From assembly GCA_902728285.1 (NCBI GenBank), contig CACVBU010001154.1, positions 620,001-684,000 on the forward strand: 64,000 nucleotides of DNA. Reading direction: 5' to 3'. Positions 19,201 through 26,700 of this stretch are shown piece by piece. The DNA comes from Clytia hemisphaerica. Its lineage: Eukaryota > Cnidaria > Hydrozoa > Leptothecata > Clytiidae. The position numbers were made by a program, and so were the translations under genes. Position 1 is the first letter of the stretch, and every line of letters starts with the position of its first letter. Below the pieces are notes generated by a model that searched no databases, had not been told where the DNA came from, and saw nothing but the letters and a program-made list of their open reading frames with translations.

Positions 19201-21819
19201 TTTGTAATCAAAGTTCTAAAATCAACTTACTTGAAACACTGTTCGTTGAATTCTGACTTGTTTCTGCTGGCAAGCGTACCACGGATGATTGAGATCCTAA
19301 AATGACAAAAACATTACGTTTTAAAAAGCAGTTTACGGTCAACACATCATGCTTAAATCTATATAGAACATTAGGAACACGATGACTGTACGTAGATTAA
19401 TATTCTTTAAGATCAACTTACTTGAAACAGGATTCGTTGTATTTTGAATCGCTGCTGGCAAGCGTACCACGGATGACCGAGATCCTTAAAGGGGAATTAA
19501 CGTTTCAAATTTGTTAACAAACAAATGACAGATTCAAATAGAGCTCATTGAGACGATTTCAAATATATATGGTGTATAGGGCTTTATCTTCTACATCGGG
19601 AATAAGTGTTGTTTGAAAATACCCTTGTGTTGCTATGGTTACGAAAAATGTGACGTAGGGTGCGAACTGCGTTTCTCTTTTTTATAAGGGAACAGTGGTG
19701 AATGATGATTTAAAATGCAGTTTTTGAGTTTCTTTTTTACCGTGAGAGAATTTATTGCACCTTTAGAATACTAACTACATTCTCCCAGTTTTATGTCTTC
19801 AACGTTCTGCTATAATTACTCTAAAAAAGATTCATTTCTATCGTTTTATCGCTTTTACAACCAAATTGAGTGTAACAGTGAGAATAGTTGGAGCGCACTT
19901 TACGTCACAAAATACAGAGGGGGAGTTTTTCTCCATTGTAGAGTCAAAATTGTGAGAAATTAAAGATTAAATAACTCAATGAATAAAAGACATTTTGAAG
20001 TGGTTGTTTTTTTGTTCCATCACATTTTTCTTCCTCTTTAATGTTTCGAAAAAAAATTTCAGGGTTAATTCGCCTTTAAATGTCAAAAACATTACGTTTT
20101 AAAAAGCAGTTTACGGTCAACACATCATGCTTAAATCTATAAAGAACATTAGGAACAAGTTATTGTATGACTGTACGTAGATTAATATTCTTTAAGATCA
20201 ACTTACTTGAAACACTGTTCGTTGAATTCTGACTTGTTTCTGCTGGCAAGCGTACCACGGATGATTGAGATCCTAAAATAACAAAAACATTACGTTTTAA
20301 AAAGCAGTTTACGGTCAACACATCATGCTTAAATCTATATAGAACATTAGGAACACGATGACTGTACGTAGATTAATGTTCTTTAAGATCAACTTACTTG
20401 AAACAGGATTCATTGTATTTTGAATTGCTGCTGGCAAGCGTACCACGGATGAACGAGATCCGTAAATGTCAAAAACATTACGTTTTAAAAAATCCGTTTA
20501 CATTAGATATATCTATATAACTACTTTAATCGTAGAAATTTTAGCGAGACTAATTTTAGCGTGTATTAGCGAGTCAGGAAAATCTTGATTTTTTGTGGAT
20601 TTATTTTAGCGAATCAAGATTTCAAAAAATTTTGCGGGGATAAATTTTAGCGAATACTCGTATTACACTATTGACTGAATTCGTTTTCTAGCATTTCTTT
20701 GCACTGAAACCCTTCCTATTGATAAAAATGTATCAAGGCAATATAACTAGAAATTTCGCGCGCATAAATTTTAGCGATCTGTCGATTCGGCGTGTTTTAG
20801 CGAGATTTATTTTAGGGAAAATAGGGAAAACTCGCTAAAATGCTAAAATTAATCTCGCTAAAATTTCTATGATTAAAGTAGCTGAAATATGTAAAAAAAA
20901 AAGAAGTAATTTCAATTCGGTATGATCTCTTGCATAAAAGTTTTGATTCAACTTACTTCGAACAGAGTTCATAGGTCGTTCATTTGGATTGATATTTGGA
21001 AATCGTATCACAAGATTTGATGCTAAAAGAAAAAGATATGACAATGAAACTCTATTTTAAAGTCAAAGTCGACTATCTAGCTACCTTAACAGGCGCGTAG
21101 ACTGGGATGGCGCAAAATGTGCGTTGGAGAGCATACTTTTTACGATGCATCAATTATCTATTTACATTTTCAATGAATAATGACATAAAAGTTTTTGCAC
21201 TCCTACACAAATTTTGCTCCTTCACTGGCTACGCGCCTGCCTTAAGGGAAGATTTCGCGGGAAAAAACTTTCGTGTTATTAAATTACGTTGTTTGGATCT
21301 TGAAAATAAAAAAATTCGTGGAAGTTAATTTCGCTGTTAAGACCAAGGCAAGTGTTATAAGAATCAACTTACTTCTAGCAGGGCGTGACGGTATATCTAC
21401 GAAAGCAGCCGGTTCAGGGGCCTCCGTGGAATCCATGCTTTGTGCTAATAAGCAAAAAATAAATTTTGATTGCGAACGTCAAAAAGGAAATCTGATTTGT
21501 CAAGACTTTAAAAGCTACCCCAAAATTTTATAGCATTTTTTTTGAGTCTCCAAGCATAAACAGCAGGGAAACAGAGTATAAATCATTTATATTTCCCTGT
21601 CAACGCATTCGTCATTCTATTAAAACATTGCACGTTTTTTAATGTTTTGAATTTTCACGAAAAAATAAACCTAAAATTCTTATAAAAGATTCTTTTAAAA
21701 GATTTTGATATAAATAATGTGTACAAAGAACCAACTTGTGAAAAGTTACCGTCTAATCTATTCACCATTTGGCGGAACATAAAGCCAGGTCTTCTTTGAT
21801 TTTGTCTAGATCGCGACAT
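6224..21819 (-). CDS. HECT-type E3 ubiquitin ligase-like gene with amplified phase-1 micro-exons
   Basis: Reconstructed from splice signals and reading phase. Minus-strand exons are: 21820-21750 (ATG at 21819), 21444-21373, 21022-20957; the 63/66 bp array (20460-20398, 20272-20207, 19484-19422, 19296-19231, 19105-19043, 18910-18845, 18712-18647, 18520-18455, 18322-18257, 18129-18064, 17935-17870); 16284-16054, 15568-15311; ten 51 bp exons from 15183 down to 13534; 7803-7744; and 7228-6224. Every junction is phase 1, and donors are mostly GTAAGT. If all exons are used the product is about 995 residues. It has a short basic N terminus, a long Ser/Thr/Pro-rich repeat linker, a unique middle segment and a C-terminal HECT-like domain (N-lobe DGVTKEVLTLF, C-lobe catalytic HTC). 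HECT enzymes accept ubiquitin from an E2 on that Cys and pass it to substrates. Two caveats apply: a poly-T run shifts the frame in the last exon, and one micro-exon has lost its acceptor AG. The exon model is inference from sequence without transcripts. Confidence 0.78.
7744..7803 (-). CDS. 60 bp linker exon of the HECT-type gene
   Basis: Acceptor ttattttag, 60 bp exon, donor GGTAAGTTG. In phase 1 it reads LNSVVRLPSATQTETLTNPG. The NSVVRLP core matches the micro-exons 10 kb upstream, so it is a diverged member of the same exon family and joins the repeat linker to the HECT exon. Confidence 0.8.
7952..7979 (-). mobile_element. Helitron-like 3' terminus (CTAG after a GC-rich hairpin)
   Basis: On the minus strand the hairpin ccggcgtgcgacgccgg (7979-7963) is followed about seven bases later by CTAG (7955-7952) and then a T. 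This matches the usual Helitron 3' end: a short hairpin, a CTRR end and insertion between A and T. No Rep/helicase is nearby and the 5' end was not located. It lies in the large intron upstream of the 7744-7803 exon. Confidence 0.5.
8300..8607. repeat. Dispersed repeat, copy 1 (second copy inverted at 41848-42160)
   Basis: Aligns by eye to the reverse complement of 41848-42160 through shared words such as gtatgtgccg, cttaagggt, tcccactaag, aaatttggtcaaa and cagctcgcaacc. A short piece also occurs at 35712-35760. No coding potential. Family unknown. Confidence 0.7.
9510..10950. repeat. Degenerate tandem repeat, period about 170-180 bp (with gaps)
   Basis: The word aaatgcagctcatgtgtaaatttgaa, or close variants, recurs near 9510, 9712, 9886, 10370, 10540, 10719 and 10892. 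The last copies are closest to each other. The larger gap at 9886-10370 holds unrelated sequence beginning tggcccagccgcgcagcgc. Short open frames here come from repeat copies and are not genes. Confidence 0.8.
11368..12212. repeat. Long inverted repeat with about 275 bp arms
   Basis: The left arm 11368-11642 and right arm 11937-12212 are inverted copies at roughly 90% or better by eye. The termini are ttttagagaatcaaaagcgc and its complement; the inner ends are taaaaacggggg / cccccgttttta. The 294 bp spacer is AT-rich and includes a tandem ttggtatca stretch (11704-11732). Structure suggests a foldback-type or long-TIR non-autonomous transposon nested in the 8889-12333 element. Confidence 0.9.
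12334..13533. other. Intron sequence; nothing further recognised
   Basis: A-rich runs at 12320-12360, then ordinary AT-rich intron. Open frames at 12555-12880 and 13073-13255 overlap each other or lack any domain and have no matching splice context. They are not called as genes. Confidence 0.45.
13534..15310 (-). repeat. Ten tandem units of 178 bp, each a 51 bp phase-1 exon plus intron
   Basis: Exons lie at 13534-13584, 13712-13762, 13890-13940, 14067-14117, 14245-14295, 14423-14473, 14601-14651, 14777-14827, 14955-15005 and 15133-15183, so the unit is 176-178 bp. Each has an attttag acceptor and a GTAAGTTG donor. Each exon is exactly 17 codons, enters and leaves in phase 1, and encodes SHSSVAAIQHPAIPVS or a close variant (Q/R, H/N and A/E changes). 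None contains a stop. Copies 7-10 (higher coordinates) share RHPEI; copies 1-6 have QHPAI or QNPAI. Introns are conserved too, so duplication is recent and conservation alone does not prove selection; the constant frame and length do support coding use. Confidence 0.88.
15311..15568 (-). CDS. 258 bp unique exon of the HECT-type gene
   Basis: Acceptor aaatttcag, donor GTAAGTTGG, 258 bp, phase 1 at both ends. It encodes FPAECFSIATKRSKFWSISL, then an amphipathic region (ERQFQDRLKEVCRNLVDHFG), and ends ...APTIPVS, matching the end of the 51 bp exons that follow. This suggests the 51 bp array arose next to, and recombined with, the end of this exon. The segment probably forms a folded domain of the protein. 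The middle domains of related HECT-type proteins are poorly characterised, and I assign no function. Confidence 0.78.
15569..16053. other. Intron between the two unique exons
   Basis: AT-rich. Contains a short ctccttctcctt run near 15917-15938. No other feature seen. Confidence 0.5.
16054..16284 (-). CDS. 231 bp unique exon of the HECT-type gene
   Basis: Acceptor cttgtttttctctag, donor GGTAATTAAG, 231 bp, phase 1 at both ends. It encodes ESFASRLEACTSTAANLRHL, a basic patch RPQVKRKRG (possible nuclear localisation signal), then TVKIKIYHLPENASKIP and DPILVEHMNSGY, which joins in frame to the 258 bp exon. The acceptor comes from the junction sequence. An open frame continues upstream to about 16462, so a longer exon cannot be excluded. 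Confidence 0.75.
16285..17869. other. Intron with a truncated micro-exon repeat unit
   Basis: Around 17320-17440 the sequence matches the intron half of the flanking repeat units (ctagctaaattcttt...actgaaatctatagaac...gtttgcaatcaaagttctaaaat...aacttactagaaacagtgttt). It breaks off inside the exon part, leaving a dead partial copy at the edge of the array. The rest is unremarkable. Confidence 0.6.
17870..20460 (-). repeat. Eleven tandem units of about 195 bp, each a 63 or 66 bp phase-1 exon
   Basis: The 66 bp exons (22 codons) at 17870, 18064, 18257, 18455, 18647, 18845, 19231 and 20207 encode SSVVRLPAETSQNSTNSVS or variants. The 63 bp exons (21 codons) at 19043, 19422 and 20398 encode SSVVRLPAAIQNTMNPVS. 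The two types alternate at the upstream (high-coordinate) end and give way to 66 bp copies only. Donors are GTAAGTTG; acceptors are ttttag or tttaag. All are stop-free and phase 1. The 20398-20460 copy has lost its acceptor: tttacgg replaces tttaagg. The peptide SSVVRLPAAIQ also explains the 51 bp exons (SSVAAIQ) by a four-codon deletion. Confidence 0.88.
19490..20075. mobile_element. 586 bp TTAA-flanked MITE inside the micro-exon array
   Basis: The terminal inverted repeats are AGGGGAATTAAC (19490) and GTTAATTCGCCT (ending 20075). The target duplication is TTAA at 19486-19489 and 20076-20079. Neighbouring array units give the empty site (gatccttaaatgtcaaaaac), which confirms the boundaries. 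No transposase. TTAA target choice is typical of piggyBac-type and some other superfamilies. Confidence 0.88.
20520..20883. mobile_element. MITE with about 40 bp terminal inverted repeats
   Basis: ctactttaatcgtagaaatt at 20521 is mirrored by aatttctatgattaaagtag ending at 20881. Inner sequence is rich in ttttagcgag words. It sits in the intron between the 20398 and 20957 exons. Target duplication unclear. Confidence 0.78.
20957..21022 (-). CDS. 66 bp exon of the HECT-type gene (diverged micro-exon)
   Basis: Acceptor cttttag, donor GTAAGTTG, 22 codons, phase 1. Encodes SNLVIRFPNINPNERPMNSVR, which parallels the SSVVRLP...NSVS pattern of the array exons. It is the most diverged upstream member of the exon family and plausibly close to the ancestral unit. 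Confidence 0.78.
21373..21444 (-). CDS. 72 bp exon near the N terminus of the HECT-type gene
   Basis: Acceptor cttattag, donor GTAAGTTGA, 72 bp, phase 1. Encodes QSMDSTEAPEPAAFVDIPSR, an acidic/Pro-rich stretch. It contains an ATG (21436-21434) that could serve as an alternative start if the 21750-21820 exon is not used. Confidence 0.72.
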
Positions 21820-21820
21820 C
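21750..21820 (-). CDS. First coding exon of the HECT-type gene
   Basis: Acceptor tttatcatag, then G-ATG, so a 5' UTR exon should lie further upstream. ATG at 21819-21817 starts MSRSRQNQRRPGFMFRQMVN, a basic N terminus, and ends in phase 1 at a GTAACT donor. I chose this start because it is the most upstream Met whose frame and phase connect to all later exons. The upstream UTR exon was not located. Confidence 0.68.
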
Positions 21821-23092
21821 CTATGATAAAAGAAATAATAAAACAATGATCTTTCTTTTTCAAAATCTAAATCGGAGGAAATAGTAAAATAAAATTTTAT
21901 GAAATTTCCTAAAGTATTGATTTTTTAGATGTAAAGACAAAAAAATAAAGTGATGTTGTTATACATACCAGATGGATTCATGGATAAAAACCACTAAAAA
22001 TAAACTGAAAAAAATCTTTCATTTTGGAAAGGTTAGAATTCTTTTTGAGTGTGTAAAAAAGGCAGTCGATCGGGTTAATATGCCAGATACTGAGTCAGCA
22101 GTGAAAAAAAAGAACGTTGAAAAACACACAGCTTTTATTCCAATTTTTCTTTTTCTATGTTAAGCCAAAGCATTGCAAGTTTTCTGGACTTCACTTTTGT
22201 GATAACAAAAAGAACACTTTTATTGTTAGCTATAAAGAATAAACTGATGTAACGCGCGTTATTGTTCTATTTTGATTGATTAGAAAAAATCGGACTGATA
22301 TTAGATGGCTATAAACCTCGATCGATTGCCTTTAAGTTTTGTAATTTAGGTTTTTTGAAAAATTTTAACTGTATATATAAACTAAATTTAGTGAAGATAT
22401 GTAATATCTGTCATTTTAGAAAAATAAAAGTATTGATATATAAATAACTCAAACTGATAAAAACGAAAAAAGTTAAGAATATTTTTGTTAATTGTGTATA
22501 TTTATATACGTGTATGTATATACATATATAATTGATATCTACGTGAGCATATGAATGTTAAACAATCATTCAGAACACAAATAGTGACGATTTATTAAAA
22601 TAAGTCGTTTGTTTCTTATAAAAAAAAAAACGTTTAGAAACCAAAATTTCATGCTCTTGAAATATTCTTTCATATTCAAGACTTCGTTAGCAAAAAACAC
22701 CTATCTCATCAAAAAATTGAGTAATTTGGCTAAGAACATTGATGTATGCTTATTAATGGTGATTCTTATAGATAAAGATGCGCTTTTTGAGCTGAAAAGT
22801 TCTTATTTTACAAAAATCTGCTTGAACCATCATTAACCTACTTTCATGCAAAAAATCAGAAAAAAACAACGACCCAATGTTCCACAAAGTCCAAAAAACC
22901 CTTTTTTAGCCGTTTATTGGCCCATAATCATATTTGCACAAAAACATTTTTTTCGAAAATCGGGCTCCGTTACATTCAAGGGTTTATAGTTATGCATCTT
23001 TGTGCAAAAAATCATAAAGAATGAAAGAGCCAATCGAGCTTTGAAAAAATCTTTAGTATCGATATTAAAAAAATATTCTTACCCTTTGTCAG
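21821..23092. other. Intergenic or 5' region; carries a dispersed repeat copy
   Basis: 21850-22010 resembles 59770-59930 (shared ggaaata, taaaattttatgaaatttcc, gattttttagat, gatgttgttata and tggataaaa words), so it is a dispersed repeat. The rest is AT-rich with no supported gene. Confidence 0.5.
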
Positions 23093-23200
23093 GTGCAAAA
23101 GTATGGCAAAGGTAGAAAACAAGATGCACGTGTGTAACTCACGATAGTGCAAAAGTATGGCAAAGGTAGAAAACAAGATGCACGTGTGTAACTCACGATA
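23093..23200. repeat. Perfect 54 bp tandem duplication
   Basis: gtgcaaaagtatggcaaagg starts at 23093 and again at 23147. The two 54 bp copies are identical. The length is a multiple of three, so minus-strand reading stays open across both. No gene is supported. Confidence 0.9.
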
Positions 23201-23256
23201 AAGATTTGATAAAACATAGCAAAGTACGCGCCGACATAAAACCATGAATTTCTGGA

Positions 23257-23389
23257 AAAAATTGAGGATTGTGCAAGGGCCCGAAGGGCCCGCAGTGCAA
23301 TCCCGATTTTATGAATTGAAATCGAAGCCAACGATCTGATATGGGTACGCCCTACTCGCAGTTATGAATGAAGGTCATAATTTCAACTT
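23257..23389. repeat. Detached DIRS end sequences (inverted internal repeat plus partial ITR)
   Basis: 23257-23342 is the reverse complement of 23617-23700 (core ttgtgcaagggcccgaaggg / complement). 23334-23389 is a diverged direct copy of the element's ITR (gatatgggtacgccctactc, aggtcataatttcaact). It may belong to the element's 3' structure (DIRS elements carry an internal complementary region) or to a second, truncated copy. Confidence 0.75.
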
Positions 23390-23500
23390 AGGATACAAAC
23401 AAAAAATAACACAATATATATTAACTTGATAAGAACACAATATATTTGCCAGGACCTCCGTTAACTGGCTCAAAAAACTAGTGACAAATAAAATACAAGG

Positions 23501-23553
23501 TTAACCAAAACTATTAAAACCGCCACGACCACGTCCACCACGGCCACGGCCAC
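23501..23553 (-). CDS. Possible terminal exon encoding an RGG-box C terminus
   Basis: On the minus strand an acceptor tattattttctttcag precedes 53 bp reading GRGRGGRGRGGFNSFG and then TAA, entered in phase 1. Repeats of this kind end several RNA-binding proteins (Sm, Gar1 and hnRNP types). No partner exon was found upstream, where the DIRS element lies, so the host gene may be interrupted or its exon may lie beyond 28.1 kb. It could also be a chance GC-rich stretch. Confidence 0.4.
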
Positions 23554-23696
23554 CTGAAAGAAAATAATAAATCGAGAATATTACATCTTTTAAGATTTAG
23601 GGAGGAGAGGGTGGGCATATCAGATCGTTGGCTTCGATTTCAATTCATAAAATCGGGATTGCACTGCGGGCCCTTCGGGCCCTTGCACAATCCTCA

Positions 23697-23783
23697 ATTT
23701 CATATCATTGAAATCTCCGCCCAATCTGATATGGGTACGCCCTACTCTTATTATGACTGAAGGTCATAATTTCAACTCCCTTT
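23697..23783. repeat. DIRS inverted terminal repeat, 3' copy
   Basis: 87 bp identical to the reverse complement of 28021-28107. It overlaps the last codons and stop of the recombinase frame (stop at 23764-23766). Confidence 0.93.
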
Positions 23784-26700
23784 GTTTGAAGCTCTTATAT
23801 ATTGCTCCCTGGAACTTACTTCCCTGAAGCGAAAAGGATTTGTTATAGAACTTCTGGAACGTACTTTCGTTCGACCAATAAGCTGTCTTCATTACATCCT
23901 CTACGGATGCCCCCTTCAATACCGCTTTTGATGTAGATGCAGACCTGGTAGAATGACCCTTAAAAACACTCGAATCGATACCTGCATCTCCTATGACTGT
24001 CTTGAGCCACCTAGATATTGTACTAACTGCCACTGCTTTGTGCGGTTTGACTGTGGCAATGAGTAGTTTTGTCTCTGACCCCCTGATAGCTTTAGTCATC
24101 TCTAAGTACTCCTCAATTGTTTTACACACACATAAACTCAGAACCTCATCAAAAGCATAGAAGGTCACCTCTTGATGAGGATGCCCTGGTTTCTGAACCT
24201 TAGTAGGTTGTGGCAGGGTGAACCTATGGAACTTGTTCGTCTTAACCGCAAACTGTAAATCAAGCTGATGCATTTCGGATGCCCTGGATGCTGACGTCAA
24301 GGCCAACAGCATTGATAACTTATGAGTGAGATTACTCAAATCACCCTTCACGGGCAACTTCTCCAAATAATTTAACACCTTATCCACATCCCAAATGAAA
24401 GCGTACTTTGGCATTGGCGGTCTCTCGTTGTACATCCCTTTGAGTAACGAAGATACCCGAGGATGATCACCAACTTTACATCCCTCAACTGTACCATGGA
24501 ACGCAGATATAGCTGATCTGTAGCCTGCTATAGTATTGTACTGAATGCCTGTTCTAAATTGTTCGGTCAAAAACTGAAGGATTGCCGCTAAAGAACTTCT
24601 AAAGGGATCAATCTTCCTCTCACTACACCAGCCACAAAACTTTCTCCAGGCCGATTCATAATGAGACCTTGTTCCCTTTCTTCTGGCTTGCAGGATAAGA
24701 CTTGCAGATTCTTCAGAAATTCCCTCTGATAACAAATTTTTCCTGATACTGTCCATGCCACCAATTGTAGCGAGTTGTTTAGCACTAGAGGATGACATTC
24801 CCCTTTCTGGTTTTTCAACAACCCCTGAAACTTTGGGAGTAGAATTGGATTTGCCACTGACATCTGCAGAAGACAAGGGTACCAAGGCTGAGATTGCCAG
24901 GCTGGAGTTATTATCAACAGATCTGCTTGCTCCAACATTACCTTCCTTAATACCCTTCCTATCAGGGAGAAAGGAGGAAAAGCATAACCCTTTATGCTGG
25001 ACCAGTTCTGTTGAAAGGCGTCTGTTCCCTGACTCTTGAAATCTGTCCTCCAAGAGAAGAATCTCTCCAACTGGGTTGTCACTCTTGACGCAAACAGATC
25101 GACCTCTGGTCGCCCCTTTTTCCAACACAACTTCTGGAAGACCCCTGGATTCAGCTTCCAGTCGCTCCTGTCTAGCCGCCTGGACTCTTTGTCGGCCAGT
25201 CCATTCAGTTTCCCCGGGAGGTACTCTACAGTAATTGTGATCTCCCTCTCTAACAGAAAGCTCCACAACTCCTTTGCTATCTGAGACATCTCCCAGTTGG
25301 TTGTACCCCCCATCTTTAGTATGTATGACAGTGCAGCAATGTTGTCCATCTGAAGATGGACAGCTGTTGGGTGTAAGTTTTCTGCAAAAATCAATGTCGC
25401 CATGTATGCCCCTTTCAACTCTAGAATGTTGATATGCTTCTGAGTCTCCTCCTCTGACCAAAGTCCCCCAACTGCTTGGCCCTGGCACACTGCCCCCCAA
25501 CCTGTTTTGGAGGCATCCGACTGAATGGTCATCTGGGGTGGTTCCTGCAATAAGCTTCTTCCGTTCACCTTCCCTAGATTTCTGATCCACCAGTTTAGTT
25601 CCTCCTTTGCCCCCTGACTCAAAGGAACTAACTGCTCGTAAGACATTCCCTTGGAAAGACCCTGGATCACTTGACGCTGAGTCTCTCTGTACCTCAAAGG
25701 AGCTTGAAGCACAGCCATTGAAGTTGATGAGAAAATTCCCACTATCTTTGCCAGTTTCCTGAGAGAGACCATTGACTCGAAGAGAAGGGACTGGCACTGT
25801 TCTGCTATTTTCTGAACCTTTCCTGATGTGAGGGATACTTTTAATTGGACTGAATCGATTTCGAAGCCCAAGAACTCTATCTTTTGACATGGGCCCAACA
25901 CAGATTTCTTGAAATTCACTACAAACCCTAGGTTTCTGAGAAGATAAATCAAAGTATCTCTCAACATCTCTAGCTCTTCCCTGGACTGAGCCATTATTAA
26001 GATGTCGTCCAGATATATTATCACTCTCCCATTCAATCTCCGAATGATTGTAATTGGCACTTTCATCAGCTTGGTGAAAACATAAGGGGCTGGAGCCAGC
26101 CCAAAACATAGGCATAAAAATTGATAAAACCTCTCTTTCCATTCGAAGCATACATAATTCTGCGATTCCTTGCGCAATGGGACTACAAAGTATGCGTCCT
26201 TGAGGTCTACTTTGCACATGAAATCCCCTCTCACCAAAATATCCTTCAACATATACAGACCTTCCATTTTGAAGTGGTTCAAGGCAATGTGAGAGTTGAC
26301 TTTTTTCAGATTTATCACAGGTCTCTGCCCTGAGTCTTTTTTCTCTACCAGAAAAATTGAGCTGAAGTATCTGTCCTGGCTTGATTGCACCTCCTTTATA
26401 GCCCCTTTCTCTCTCAAGGTCTCTATCTCTAAATCTACAAGACCTACCTTCTCCTTGCTCATTGGTATAGGATTTGGCACTTTCGTTTGCTGAGGCTTGG
26501 TTAAAAATGGTACCTGGTAACCTAACACTGTATCCAGGATAAACCGATCGCTGGAAATTAATTCCCAGTTCTTCAGGAAGAACCTTAACCTCCCTGCAAG
26601 TGGAAAATTCCCCCCTAGATCTGGGCTCAGCAAGGACTCCACCATTGGGTGCACCCTGGAAAAGTCCTTTAAAACTGGAAGATTTACAGAAGGCAAAGGA

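Noticed and set aside
21972..22836. Small plus-strand proteins (21972-22163, 22609-22836)
   Set aside because: Low-complexity Lys/Ile-rich translations of AT-rich DNA, one overlapping a dispersed repeat; no splice or promoter support.
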